Below, one piece after another: positions 10,480-20,291 of a DNA stretch of 64,000 bases (positions are counted from its first letter, which is position 1; every line of letters starts with the position of its first letter). Source of the stretch: Mucidula mucida (taxonomy: Eukaryota > Basidiomycota > Agaricomycetes > Agaricales > Physalacriaceae); contig JADNYV010000038.1 of the NCBI GenBank assembly GCA_015501055.1, positions 186,001 to 250,000 of the forward strand, in the 5' to 3' direction. A program made the translations under genes and the position numbers. Under the pieces are notes generated by a model. It made no database searches and was not told the origin of the DNA. It was given only the letters and a program-made list of their open reading frames with translations.

Positions 10480-11597
10480 ATGAGTTTCTGCAAGGACTGC
10501 GTCAAAGGTCGGTCTCTGTCCTTTTTTTCCTTTCACAAAAACTAATGCCGATCGCGTTTAGGCGTCACACACGAGGGTACTCCCACAGGTTCGGTCGCCT
10601 TTGCTTCTCCCAACAACTAGCATGGATTGACGCCAGACGCGATTATATAGGGAAGATCGAGCAGATTGCTGGTGTGGAATGCTACGTCGCGACGCCTGAA
10701 GGTGATTACCCGAAGAACAAGGTCGTCCTCTTCCTGCCCGATGTTTTCGGTATTCCGCTGGTCAATAATAAAGTATGTATGGACACCCGTTGCATCTTCT
10801 CCTCTTATCACCACCACCATCAGCTCCTCGCGGACGACTTTGCCAAGAACGGATTCAAGGTGCGCAGAGGACGTCTTTATCTTCTTCCACGTCAGTTGAA
10901 CAGAGAGCAGACCATTCTGCCTGACTACCTCAACGGCGATGCGATCCCCGCTGCCGAGATGGAAGCTGGTGTACGCCTTCCCTTCCACCAACTTGCTCCG
11001 ACTCAACTGGCGCGATTGTAGAACTTTGATATCCAAAAGTGGTTCCCTTCGCACGGTCAAGACGCAACTCGCCCCCCGCTGGACAAGGTCATCGCCGCTC
11101 TCAAGGACGCCGGGGTGACCGACTTTGGTGCTACTGGGTACTGCTTTGGGGGTGCGTAGTTTTCGGGGCCCCGTCCATAGGATCGTCGCGCTGATCATTA
11201 ACAGGGCGCTATGTCTTTGACCTCGCGTTTGACAACGTGATCAAGGTCGGCGTCGCTTCGCACCCCTCCCTGCTCAAGTTCCCCGATGATTTCGAGGTTA
11301 GATCGCGCACGCGTGCCATGATCCATCCACTCATTCTTCTCCCCATAGAAATACGTTGCGACGTCCAAGACCCCACTTCTCATCAACAGCTGTACCAACG
11401 ACTCCATGTTCCCCAAGGAAGTCCACGAAGGGACCGATGCGATCTTCGCCAAGTTTGAGCATGGCTACAAGCGCGAGTACTTTGACGGCTGCTCCCACGG
11501 ATTCGCTGTCAGAGGCGATCTGAGCGACCCCAAAGTGAAAGCGGGCAAAGAGGGCGCTTTCGTCTCGGCCGTCGAATGGTTCTTGAAGTATCTCTGA
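10480..11597 (+). CDS. Dienelactone hydrolase family protein, copy A (intact)
   Basis: Dienelactone hydrolases are alpha/beta-hydrolases; bacterial members open the lactone ring in chloroaromatic breakdown, while the roles of fungal members are mostly unknown. The product starts MSFCKDCVKGVTHEGTPTG, then VATPEGDYPKNKVVLFLPD. The nucleophile elbow is GYCFGG. The acid and base lie in INSCTNDSMFP and CSHGFAVRGD, giving the Cys-Asp-His triad. All exons, joined across seven short introns, keep one frame to KYL-stop. Copies B and C at 45-48 kb are damaged versions of the same family. The SDR at 11.7 kb is on the opposite strand, and I see no evidence of a shared pathway. Confidence 0.85.
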
Positions 11598-11747
11598 ATT
11601 TATACCAATAATTATATGTATGTAAAAGATCAGAAGTAGTTTATCTGGGTGTACAAACCGTTACATATACCAAAGACAAGATGGGGGTGTGAAGTATGGT
11701 ATCGCGATAGAAGAGGGGGTATATACAACTTCGAGAACTAGCAGGCA

Positions 11748-12863
11748 TCAATACTGCCTACACGCCCCTCCTCCCAGGAACGCATTCGCCCTCCCTCCAT
11801 CCGCCACAAACACGCTCCCATTCACATACGCCCCCGCCCGACTCGCCAAATACAGTATCGCCCCCTTCATATCCTCCTCCGTGCCCGCGCGCCTCAGCGG
11901 CACGTCCCTGCACAGCACGTCCGGATCCAATCGCGCGTCCGCCACAACCGTCATCTCGCTCGGCCACACCCCGGGCGCGATGATGTTGCTCCGGATCCCC
12001 CACGGCACGAGCAGATTCGCCATCACCTGCCCGAGGTGCGTGCACGCCGCCTTGGAGAGCGTGTACGACATCGAGAGCACCTTGGCGTCGATGCGGAACG
12101 CGCCAGAGGACGACACGGTCAGGACCTGCGACGAGTGGTACGGCGGGCGCATGCTGGACGCGTCAGATGACTTGAGCTGCTGCCGCACATTGCCTTGGTG
12201 CAGGAGATCGAGAAACGCGACGGTGGTGTAATACGGCGCGGTGACGTTGGTCGCGAAGACTTGGGCAAAGTCTTCGGGGGAGCCGGTGTTCCACAAGGCG
12301 GATTGGAAAGACTTTATGCAGGGCGGCGTGGATGGTCCAGAGATGGGCGACGAGTCGGAGGGGGAAGGGGGCCGTTCCATGTGGCTGTCGTTGGGTCCTG
12401 GAAGCGGGTGAGAGTAGAGATTCTTGGCCACGCCCGCATTGTTGACCAGCAAGTCGATGTATCCGTGACGCGCTTTGATTGCTTCGACAATCGAAAGCAG
12501 GCTCTCCCGGTCTGTGATGTCGCCTTGTAAAGCGATAATATTGTTGAATTTCTGAAAGAATATTAGAGATAGCGCGTAGCAAGCTTCGGGGACGTACATT
12601 GTGCAAACGTGCGGCTTCTTCAACGATGTTGAGTCTTCGCCCAACGATATAAACAGTAGCGCCGTTGTGTTCAAGCGCCTTCGCCATCATGAGTCCGATA
12701 CCTGTAACGACATTCATTAGATGTCGTGTTCACTCGACCGATGAAAGAACGTACCAGTACCCCCTCCAGTGATCACTGCCACCAAGCCATTGACGTTGAA
12801 CAAATCAACAGGGGAGTAGTTGCTGCCCATCGCAGAGAAGTCGCGGGTGAATGTAGCGTCCAT
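11748..12863 (-). CDS. Short-chain dehydrogenase/reductase (SDR 1)
   Basis: This is a classical NAD(P)-dependent oxidoreductase. The start at 12863 gives MDATFTRDFSAMGSNY; Met at 12830 is an alternative. The Rossmann motif TGGGTGIG is formed across the first intron. NNAG (LLVNNAGVAKNLYSHP), the Ser (TVSSSG) and YTLSK (YxxxK) supply the NNAG motif and catalytic Ser-Tyr-Lys. The C-terminus contains YVNGSVFVADGG. There are two introns and no lesions. An extra Pro/Ser-rich insertion (ERPPSPSDSSPISGPSTPP) after NNAG is unusual. The substrate is unknown. Confidence 0.85.
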
Positions 12864-12926
12864 TGGCAATAATGAACAGTGACGATGTAGTACTATGCGA
12901 GGTAAAAATGAGCAGGGGATGGTCAA

Positions 12927-15362
12927 AATCTATGGGCTACCCAAGCTCGCCTTTATACTGCGAGTAGCCTCTGCAAATCCTCGCCAAACCATAAACTAAT
13001 ACTCGCTGTTTCTGCATCCTCGGTCGATACGCAAACCATTATGTCCGTGCAGATCCTCTCCGTGGCAAAGCTTCGGGCTCGCGTGACAAATTTAGATGAA
13101 TCTCAGATGCCTGATCCTCGTACTCCCCTGGAAATTACCAAGGGCCACTTCCCGTCACCGATGGGTCAACCAATCAACGTGCAGGCGCTAGCGCTGTTGA
13201 GATCAACGATAGACGCTATCAGCGTTTGCCGGCCGGCGCATTCCTCGTCCAAGTACCGACGACTCTCCAGCGGCTCGCTAAGCGGTGAATTACCCTTCAG
13301 CTTTTTAAACTTTGTACGGAGCACATAAAAGGGAATCTTACTCGGCGTCGAAAGTGTCTCTCTTGCTCCGACTCGTAGCTTGATCTCGCGTTCGGAGGGG
13401 GAAGCTGACCTTTACTTTGCATCTCGCCATTCCGAGGCCCAAATACCGTCACCGTCTTTCCGAGACATAGCACACGCTTTCTACAATCACCGTGAACCTG
13501 AAGTCCATAAGAGACGTGGAACTCTGACGCGCCGCGGACGAAGGGCAACGTGTTTTACGCGGCGAGGCTCAGAGTGTAGTATACGCACTCGGTCATGCAT
13601 AATTAGATCTGGGAATAGTAACAATGAATCAAACAGGTCATTCAAAGCCTAGCTGCTTACATATACACACGAGAGTTTAAGCCAGGAGCTTCGTGATTGG
13701 AGTATCCTCGAAGGCCCTTCGAAATCGCAAAGGAATTCCAGATGTACGCTGTCGCCCGAGTGGGCCGCATGCTTCTTCACGGTGTTCAGCGCCACGGAAG
13801 ATGGACGTCCCGATGCAACTAGCACTCGGCGATGAGACACAATTTCAGCTCCTTGATACTGCTAACCGCAACGTCGCTACCGAAACTCATACCATACAAC
13901 AGACGTCTGTGCGGCATCGCATGATTATCAGGGGCAGATAGGTCCGAGAAACAGAGTAAAGGATCTGATAAGTCACCTGGAGTCGTGCAGATTTGTCCTA
14001 CATGTTCGCGCTCCGACTTGCGTCTGGCCACGTCTTGACTCCAACCTAAGAGGGCGCGCGCGCCCGCACAAGCAATTTGAGCTCCGTTCCATACTTCGTA
14101 GCTTGAAGATTGGATGAGCTTATCCCGAAGAATATTGAAGGTTCTTCGCATATCATTTCGCTCTTCACTTCGGTCTGTCAGGGCTGATTGTGGGCAGACG
14201 CCCTCTGCGCGTGAAGACTCCAAGATTTCTGGTCGTTAAATGAATCAACCTGAGGGTATTCAGCAGCATCAAATAAGTCATGCATGCATAAGAGAAGACA
14301 CAGCCAAAAAATGCTGACGCTTTCCGGAATTCGAGCAACCCCCAGACACGATTTGGTAAAACCTTCGCATCGTATTGAGTTTTGCACACAAGATGGGGGT
14401 AATACGATTGAAGGATGTAGCCTAAACGAAGGCGAATCCAAATGAAACGTGATTGAAGCGCGAAAATGGTTAATTTTCTAGTGTCAAACTCCACTGGAGA
14501 CACTGCCTTGCCGAGGATGAATCTTGCAACCTAAAAGCAATACATGTAAGAGAGATGGGGATTTCTAGGCGAGACCGGCCAACCAACCTTTTACACATAT
14601 CAATGTCGCGTAAAAACATCAGCTTCAATCGTGATAAACAATTTGAATGTATGCGACATTGTCGAAATAGACACTCCACCTGTTGATGCACAACTCCTTC
14701 GGGATTGAGCCAGCAAGGAGCATGTGCCAATTAATGCGAAAGTCGAGATGGTCCATCTACACGCCATCATGACAAGTGGTGCGTACACTTAGGCTGGTGG
14801 AGCGTAAAAACGTACGCAAGAAGCCGAAGATTGTATAGTCGGCGAAGTAATGGAATAGACTAGTCATAGAGAGTGCACTTGGCATCCGCGCAGCGCGCAA
14901 AAGCGAAAATCTTGAATGAGCAGTCGGCGCCTATACGCTCTGGAGTTCCCCGTCTAAGATGAATTGAATGGTACGCCGCGGAGAGATCAAACAAATCTCG
15001 CTGTGTTCTGTGATGGTTGATACGGAAATAATGAGCAAATATCCAGTACAATTGATAGACGGCGATACACACATTTAGCCAGCTCAACTTCCGTGCAATC
15101 ACCGAAAAATTTGTTGTAGAGATCAAGAGAAGTACATTGAAAAAAAATCCGAACCGGACGGAGTGTACTGCGAGACGTACTTCTGATGATCTAGAAGTTC
15201 CCAGACGTATCGTTAGCCATGACAAGCCTTCGAGACGTAGCAGTTGCGCTGAAAGTTTCGTTTATATGATACAAGCTACTACGGCTACAGTGAAACTGAC
15301 GTGAGTGAGCAGGACGTAGTTCTTCTGACCGATATCTACTCACAATATTATGATACAGTGAT
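12927..15362. other. 2.4-kb region without a confident gene
   Basis: Only short, unconnected frames are found. On the minus strand two contain hydrophobic stretches that could be membrane segments (FGCVFSYACMTYLML near 14300, and GFFFNVLLLIS near 15140). I could not join them into one spliced frame with a believable start. This may be the remains of a multi-pass membrane protein gene or simply non-coding. Confidence 0.4.
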
Positions 15363-15706
15363 CTAGGTCGACTGTTTCTTCTTTTGCGCTCGAAAATGAA
15401 GGTACGCAAGACTGTGCTTTGGCATCGACGGAGACGCAACATTGACCGGTGGGGCAGGAAACCATATGAGTTCATTAGTCGTGGGATCCCGTTGAAAGTA
15501 TTGGGCTATAGGAACAGTGTCAGCAGATGAATGCAGGAGGTCTCTGGGTATGTACTCGTTTCGGGCGGCAGTTTCTCAACGTCGACGTTGTTTCCGGCGG
15601 TCAAGCCAGTTACTGCGAGTACCGATGACCCAGGCACCTGCGTCGGCGTGGCGGTGCTCGCGACTCTCGCATCCGTCGGGTTGATGGTCCAAGTGTTTCC
15701 GGACAT
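15363..15706 (-). CDS. Small 97-residue protein of unknown function
   Basis: The start at 15706 gives MSGNTWTINPTDARVASTATPTQ in exon 15706-15556. A 50-nt intron (15555-15506, GTACAT...CTATAG with a CTGAC branch site) leads to exon 15505-15363. That exon encodes QYFQRDPTTNELIWF, APPVNVASPSMPKHSLAYL and a basic tail ending KKKQST. The exons total exactly 98 codons with the stop. The block FQRDPxTNELIWFPAPP looks like a conserved motif, but I cannot name the family. It is divergent from the Rrg7-like gene, with only 89 bp between the starts. Confidence 0.5.
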
Positions 15707-15795
15707 AATGGTGGTGGAACGAAGCCTGAAGGAGATCCCCGCACGTGATAGCACGCTGGTGGAATTTGCCGGTCCGGCTTGGACAGCGACAAAAC

Positions 15796-16413
15796 ATGTC
15801 GACAGTATTCCGGGGCACTACATTCGAAAATCGCTGTCTGCGTATTCTGGAGTCGACATTTCGAGGCATGACTCTCCGCCGCGTCGGGGGCAAGGACGAC
15901 GGCGGTGTAGATATCTTGGGTTGGTGGGATTTGCCTTGCAAGCGCCGCCTGCGCATCCTTGCCCAGTGTAAAGCGGAAAAGAAGAAATCGACACCTCGTT
16001 ACATTCGAGAGATGGAGGGGGTAGCTATGGTATACCGCGCTGGTCTGTCATCTATTCCGCTCCTCGACGACGAACCCGACGCGAAACCATCACCGAGCAA
16101 CATTGTCGCGTTTCTGCTTTCCGAGAGCCCGTTTACAAAGGCCACACTTCTCCGCGCATTGAAAAGTCCTGTACCACTCATGCTGCTGCACGTACCTCCA
16201 CTTGATATGCCTCCCGAGGACGAGTCATCCGCGGTGGACCAGGCTGAGAGTCCGACCTCCGTTGATTGTTCCATCAGTGACGACTTTTCCCTGGCCGGGG
16301 TCATTTGGAATCCTGCAATGCAGACCCTTTTACCGGACTCTGAGTTGAAGGTTGAAGTTGGAGCCGGCGAAAGCAGGCGCTTTGGAATATGGCAAGGCTC
16401 CACGCGACTTTGA
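15796..16413 (+). CDS. RRG7: Rrg7-like mitochondrial protein with a restriction-endonuclease fold
   Basis: Rrg7 (DUF2034) is needed for respiratory growth in yeast and has a PD-(D/E)xK-like nuclease fold. Seen here: TTFENRCLRILES, RRVGGKDDGGVDILGWWDLP (Asp-rich catalytic-type motif) and ILAQCKAEKK (the QxK strand), then YIREMEGV. It is a single exon of 205 residues from the ATG at 15796. The first in-frame ATG was used; the upstream 17 codons are open but lack an ATG, so an additional leader exon with the mitochondrial presequence is possible. The C-terminal half is poorly conserved. Confidence 0.65.
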   Translation: MSTVFRGTTFENRCLRILESTFRGMTLRRVGGKDDGGVDILGWWDLPCKRRLRILAQCKAEKKKSTPRYIREMEGVAMVYRAGLSSIPLLDDEPDAKPSPSNIVAFLLSESPFTKATLLRALKSPVPLMLLHVPPLDMPPEDESSAVDQAESPTSVDCSISDDFSLAGVIWNPAMQTLLPDSELKVEVGAGESRRFGIWQGSTRL

Positions 16414-17068
16414 CGGCCATCGGTAGCGCCATTCTTTCTTCGTCTTGGTGTCAGTTTTCGCTAACTATGATATAAGGACTTGTTGATGTCCGTGGCTACC
16501 AAGCCAATCGGTACCGACACTCCTTCGCTGCATCGCTTCCTGTTGCCGCTTGCAACTGGATCTTGATTGATTCGTCAAGGTGAACATGCAACACATTTGA
16601 ATTGACTTTCAATGTGTAAAGTCCGATGTCATTCTATCGTTTAGCGTAACATGTATGTCTCCGAATGACTCGTTGAACTTGACTGAATTGGAAGCACTTA
16701 ATCTACGTTCTGCCCTGTCGTTAAATCGTATCATTCCTTGTCCACTGTCCTTGCACCATATGTCGACCGCTCAGCACGTGCCGCATGAAATTTCGGAAAT
16801 GAGTGGGTCTCTCGCGCGTCTATCGGGACATCGACCACGCCGATCCCAAGGTGGGTCCACGTATGCGATCACGGAATATCCAAAAGACAACACCCAACTC
16901 CGAAGCAACAAATATGTGGATGCTTCGATATAAAAGGCGTCGACGTCGATCTCTGTCAGCATCCATCCTAAACTGGCATCCAATCGCCTACTTAACCGCA
17001 TATCTCGCGCTTTCCGTCACTCAGCCGTAACTGTCTCTCCCACCACCCTCAACAAACCACCTATTTCA
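16414..17068. other. Intergenic, no gene seen
   Basis: This is 655 bp without a frame I can support. It includes the promoter of the SDR that starts at 17069. Confidence 0.4.
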
Positions 17069-18118
17069 ATGGCCTCCTCATCCACTTTCACCACATCGCT
17101 CGAGGGTACGTTGTGCAGATCTTATTCAAGGGTTGCCATAACTAACGCCACGCCCAGGCAAAGTCGCGATCGTAACAGGGTCCTCGCGCAGCATAGGAGC
17201 CGCCATCGTGCGGCGTCTGGCAGAGCAAGGCGCCAAAGTCGTTGTAAACTGTGCGTTCCATGCTTGTTTTTAGCTGCATCAGCTTGATCGATCATCATCA
17301 ACAGACGTGAACAATGCCCAGCCTGCCGACGAGCTCGTCACTGAGATCAAGGCTCAAGGCAAAGGAGACGCTGTTGCCATCAAAGGGGACGCATCTACGA
17401 TCGCAGGTGGCAAAAGCATCATCGCCGACACCATCAAGGCTTTTGGCCAAATCGACATCCTAATCCTCAATGCCGGCATCATGGGGAGCAAACCTATTGC
17501 TGATGTCGACGAGGAGTTCTTCGACGACCATGTGAACAGCAACATCAAGGGACCTGTCTTCATGGCAAAAGCTGTTATCGAACACCTCCCTGCTCGTATG
17601 TCGCGTCTCTACCTCATCCGGTTCTCGTCCCCACGTGTTTACAGCTGGAGGCCGTATCATGTTCTTCTCCTCATCTCTGACCGGCGCAACAGGTAAGCCC
17701 GCTCCGCTACCCCACAGTCGGACAACTCTCATCAGCGTGTAGCCGTGCTGCCCAATGCCCTTTGTTATGTCATGTCGAAGGGCGCCATTGAGCAGGTATC
17801 TCGTGTGCTCGCGAAGGACCTGGGTGCACGCGGCATGACCGTGAACACCGTGTCCCCGGGGCCAGTGGACACCGCCCTCTTCCGCGCGGGCAAGCCTCAA
17901 AAGGTGATGGACTTTATCGCCAGCCAGAACCCGAACAACCGCCTGGCGCTTCCGGAGGACATTGCCCCGATGGTTGCGTTCCTCGCCAGCCCTGCAGCAC
18001 AGTGGGTGAACGGCCAGAACATCCGGGTGAACGGGGTGAGTCCGCGACTCAACTCCCACTACGTTTCTATGGTAAATCTAACCCACGCCCTTTTGTTTCG
18101 CAGGGTTTCGTTGTGTAA
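17069..18118 (+). CDS. Short-chain dehydrogenase/reductase (SDR 2)
   Basis: This is a classical SDR. MASSSTFTTSLE leads into GKVAIVTGSSRSIGAAIVRR (TGxxxxIG cofactor motif). ILNAG, the Ser in MFFSSSLTG and YVMSK (YxxxK) form the usual motif set, followed by VNTVSPGPVDTALF and WVNGQNIRVNGGFVV-stop. Five introns all join in frame and no lesions were found. The SPGPVDT segment resembles fungal 3-ketoacyl reductase or versicolorin reductase-like SDRs, but the substrate is not predictable. Confidence 0.85.
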
Positions 18119-18340
18119 ATGTTTTGCTGTTACTGTTTGTTCTGAGACCAATATACCTTTTATTCCTCGACTTTTCGTTAAGCGGCAGTTGATATCGCGA
18201 GGCAGCTCACTTGTGCTTTACGGTCAGTGGCGCATCATGATGCGAGGTATTGTCTTTAAAATCACCCCAGATATGGGAATGTTTCCGGTTCTATATTCTC
18301 CTGTGAGCGGTGCATCAAATGCCTGGGGGCATTTCATATA

Positions 18341-18349
18341 TATAAAAGG
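18341..18349 (+). promoter_or_regulatory. TATA box
   Basis: TATAAAAGG lies 42-50 bp upstream of the ATG at 18391, inside the longer run TATATATAAAAGG. Confidence 0.6.
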
Positions 18350-18390
18350 GCGCGCTAGCCCGTACTTTTGACGTCGCATTCCTTTTACTG

Positions 18391-18894
18391 ATGTCAACTC
18401 CGTCTTCTTCCACCATGTCTCTCGAGCCCGGTTGGCCGACGACGTCGACGACATCGACGCCCGCTTCCCTCATACACTCCAATCCCCCCGCGTTCAACCT
18501 CGTCTCAGCGATCCTAACCACATTCGAACTCGACGAAATCTCCACCGCTGATGAAGGCGACGCAATAAGGAGATACATCATCAACCAGGGCATGATAAAC
18601 GGGGAGGACGTAGTTCAGAGGGGCGTGATGTTCTGGGTGTACCCGACCGGGGGGAAAGGTCCATACGAGGAGTTGGAAGAGGACGGAAGCATATTAATGC
18701 ATGGTCTGCTGGTCACGATAGAACGGGGCGCGCTCTTCGAGGGGATGGTAAAGGCGATCATGAGTGATCTGCCCGAGGGCGGTATTGGCCATATACACTT
18801 TCCCAGACAGGTGGATCTAAGCGCGGCCCAGGCGGTGGCAACTCGAGTGGGCTGTGATGAGGTGCCAGAGGAGACTGACGAGGAATGGTCTTGA
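18391..18894 (+). CDS. Uncharacterised single-exon protein, 167 aa
   Basis: The protein is acidic, with a Ser/Thr/Pro-rich start (MSTPSSSTMSLEPGW) and an alternative Met at 18415. Residues 35-150 look globular (FNLVSAILTTFELDEIS, GVMFWVYPTGGKGPYEE), and the tail is EVPEETDEEWS. A clear TATA box upstream supports it as a real gene. I do not recognise the family. Confidence 0.5.
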   Translation: MSTPSSSTMSLEPGWPTTSTTSTPASLIHSNPPAFNLVSAILTTFELDEISTADEGDAIRRYIINQGMINGEDVVQRGVMFWVYPTGGKGPYEELEEDGSILMHGLLVTIERGALFEGMVKAIMSDLPEGGIGHIHFPRQVDLSAAQAVATRVGCDEVPEETDEEWS

Positions 18895-19040
18895 AGGACT
18901 GGACTCTTTGATTTACGACGTTACCTTGACTTATTTCCTGCTACTTGGCGTATTCTTTGACTGACGAGCCTTTCTGTCTACCGCGAGCATATGAATATTT
19001 CATTTAGTGCTCTCGGCGTTACCGACACTCAATCATTAGT

Positions 19041-19781
19041 CTAATCCCAACCTAGATATGATAGAACTTGAGGGAATCTACCCGACTCGCCGCTCCCAAA
19101 ACACAGGATAAGAACGATTAACATCAATCCGACGCAAAGCGCCATGCGAAGGTGGTGGGCCAGGGCATGTTCGCCGCGGCTGGACGCGACGACTTGGGTT
19201 TGACTAGGCGAGACCAGCCATGCTTCTCCCTCTTGAAACATCCTGCGAGAGGGGAACACCTCCAATATCTCCGCTTCGTATCCATCCACAAAGAGGCGAT
19301 ATTTCCTCCAAAGCTGTTCCCCGGACTTGTGCTTGCTTTCCTTGTCAAAGTCTGGAAGCCCAAAGTCTACATCAAGCAACTCAAAGTCCGGGAGCTTTTC
19401 GAGCTTGCGGAACATTTGGCCGATGGGATACTTGTCTACTAAGAATAGTTTGGCGGCATGGGGAGAGGTGATGCGAACAGTGGAGGTAGCGGTACAGACC
19501 GTTCGACCAGCGCACTGGAGGAGCACTTGTCGCGTCTGGGTAATGGGCGTCGTTGAGGATACCCCCGATAGCGCGTCGTCGTTCGGAAAGTCAAGCGGAA
19601 CGTCGGGTAGGTCGGAAGAGATAGTGATTCGGGTGTGCGTGGTTAAGGGGACGATTTGGATGGGTCTAGAGAAGAATGCGCTGGATAGAGGACGTCGGGA
19701 AGAGGTATGCGAGCTGCAGCCGAAATGCTCACCTGAGTACACGCTGTAGATCCCCTTGACTGGAGAGAGCGATGCGTTCAA
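19041..19781 (-). CDS. Uncharacterised protein with a C-terminal membrane anchor, 246 aa
   Basis: One continuous frame. It contains LLQCAGRTVCTATSTVRITS, KYPIGQMFRKLEKLPDFELL and LWRKYRLFVDGYEAEILEVF, a globular domain of a type I associate with uncharacterised Agaricomycete proteins. One strong hydrophobic segment near the end (ALCVGLMLIVLILCF) is followed by a short hydrophilic tail, as in a tail-anchored protein. I cannot give a function. The first 60 residues are less certain, and a start further inside is possible. Confidence 0.55.
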   Translation of the reverse strand: MNASLSPVKGIYSVYSGEHFGCSSHTSSRRPLSSAFFSRPIQIVPLTTHTRITISSDLPDVPLDFPNDDALSGVSSTTPITQTRQVLLQCAGRTVCTATSTVRITSPHAAKLFLVDKYPIGQMFRKLEKLPDFELLDVDFGLPDFDKESKHKSGEQLWRKYRLFVDGYEAEILEVFPSRRMFQEGEAWLVSPSQTQVVASSRGEHALAHHLRMALCVGLMLIVLILCFGSGESGRFPQVLSYLGWD

Positions 19782-20291
19782 GGCCGGTCAAGCCCTTTGG
19801 CCATGAGTACTAGAAAGATTTGAGCAACAGGAGCCGCTGATGAACGAGACGCGCGTACGCTAATGCTAGTACTATTGGTATTGAAGGTGTAAAAGCGAGT
19901 GGTCATTGGCGAAGAGTGGCCAGGAACGCCCAGAGATTGCTCGGGCGCGGGCGTTATATATGCGGTAAACCTGCAGGGGAACCACTGGAATGGACGTCCC
20001 AGTCAAAGCACCAGAATCCGAGCCTGTCGACGACACGAATATCTTGATGCGACAGTCACGCTTATATACACGCTCGCGTCCTCATCTGCGTCAGCATGCT
20101 CGCTGTCGACGCCGACGACGGCGATGGCGCACATTCCTGACGGCCGTCAGTGGATGTGACAGTGTATGTAACCAAACAACATAACACAGAATAATTATTG
20201 TCATTATTATTCAATATCAGCCTTTCTTTCCTACCACCACCCAGGCCACTCTGCCGAATTCAACTGCTCCGATCCGCTTCCCAGTCCTCGA
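19782..20291. other. Intergenic, no gene seen
   Basis: A 510-bp gap between the divergent gene at 19781 (minus) and the sirtuin at 20292 (plus). It presumably holds both promoters. No specific site was recognised. Confidence 0.4.

Noticed and set aside
12195..12530. Plus-strand frame opposite SDR 1
   Set aside because: Antisense shadow of the SDR coding region; Gly/Arg-rich without motifs.
9500..18118. Possible secondary-metabolite cluster (DLH, two SDRs, EXPERA protein)
   Set aside because: No polyketide, peptide or terpene synthase, P450, transporter or regulator; strands and spacing are mixed and a tRNA gene lies between.
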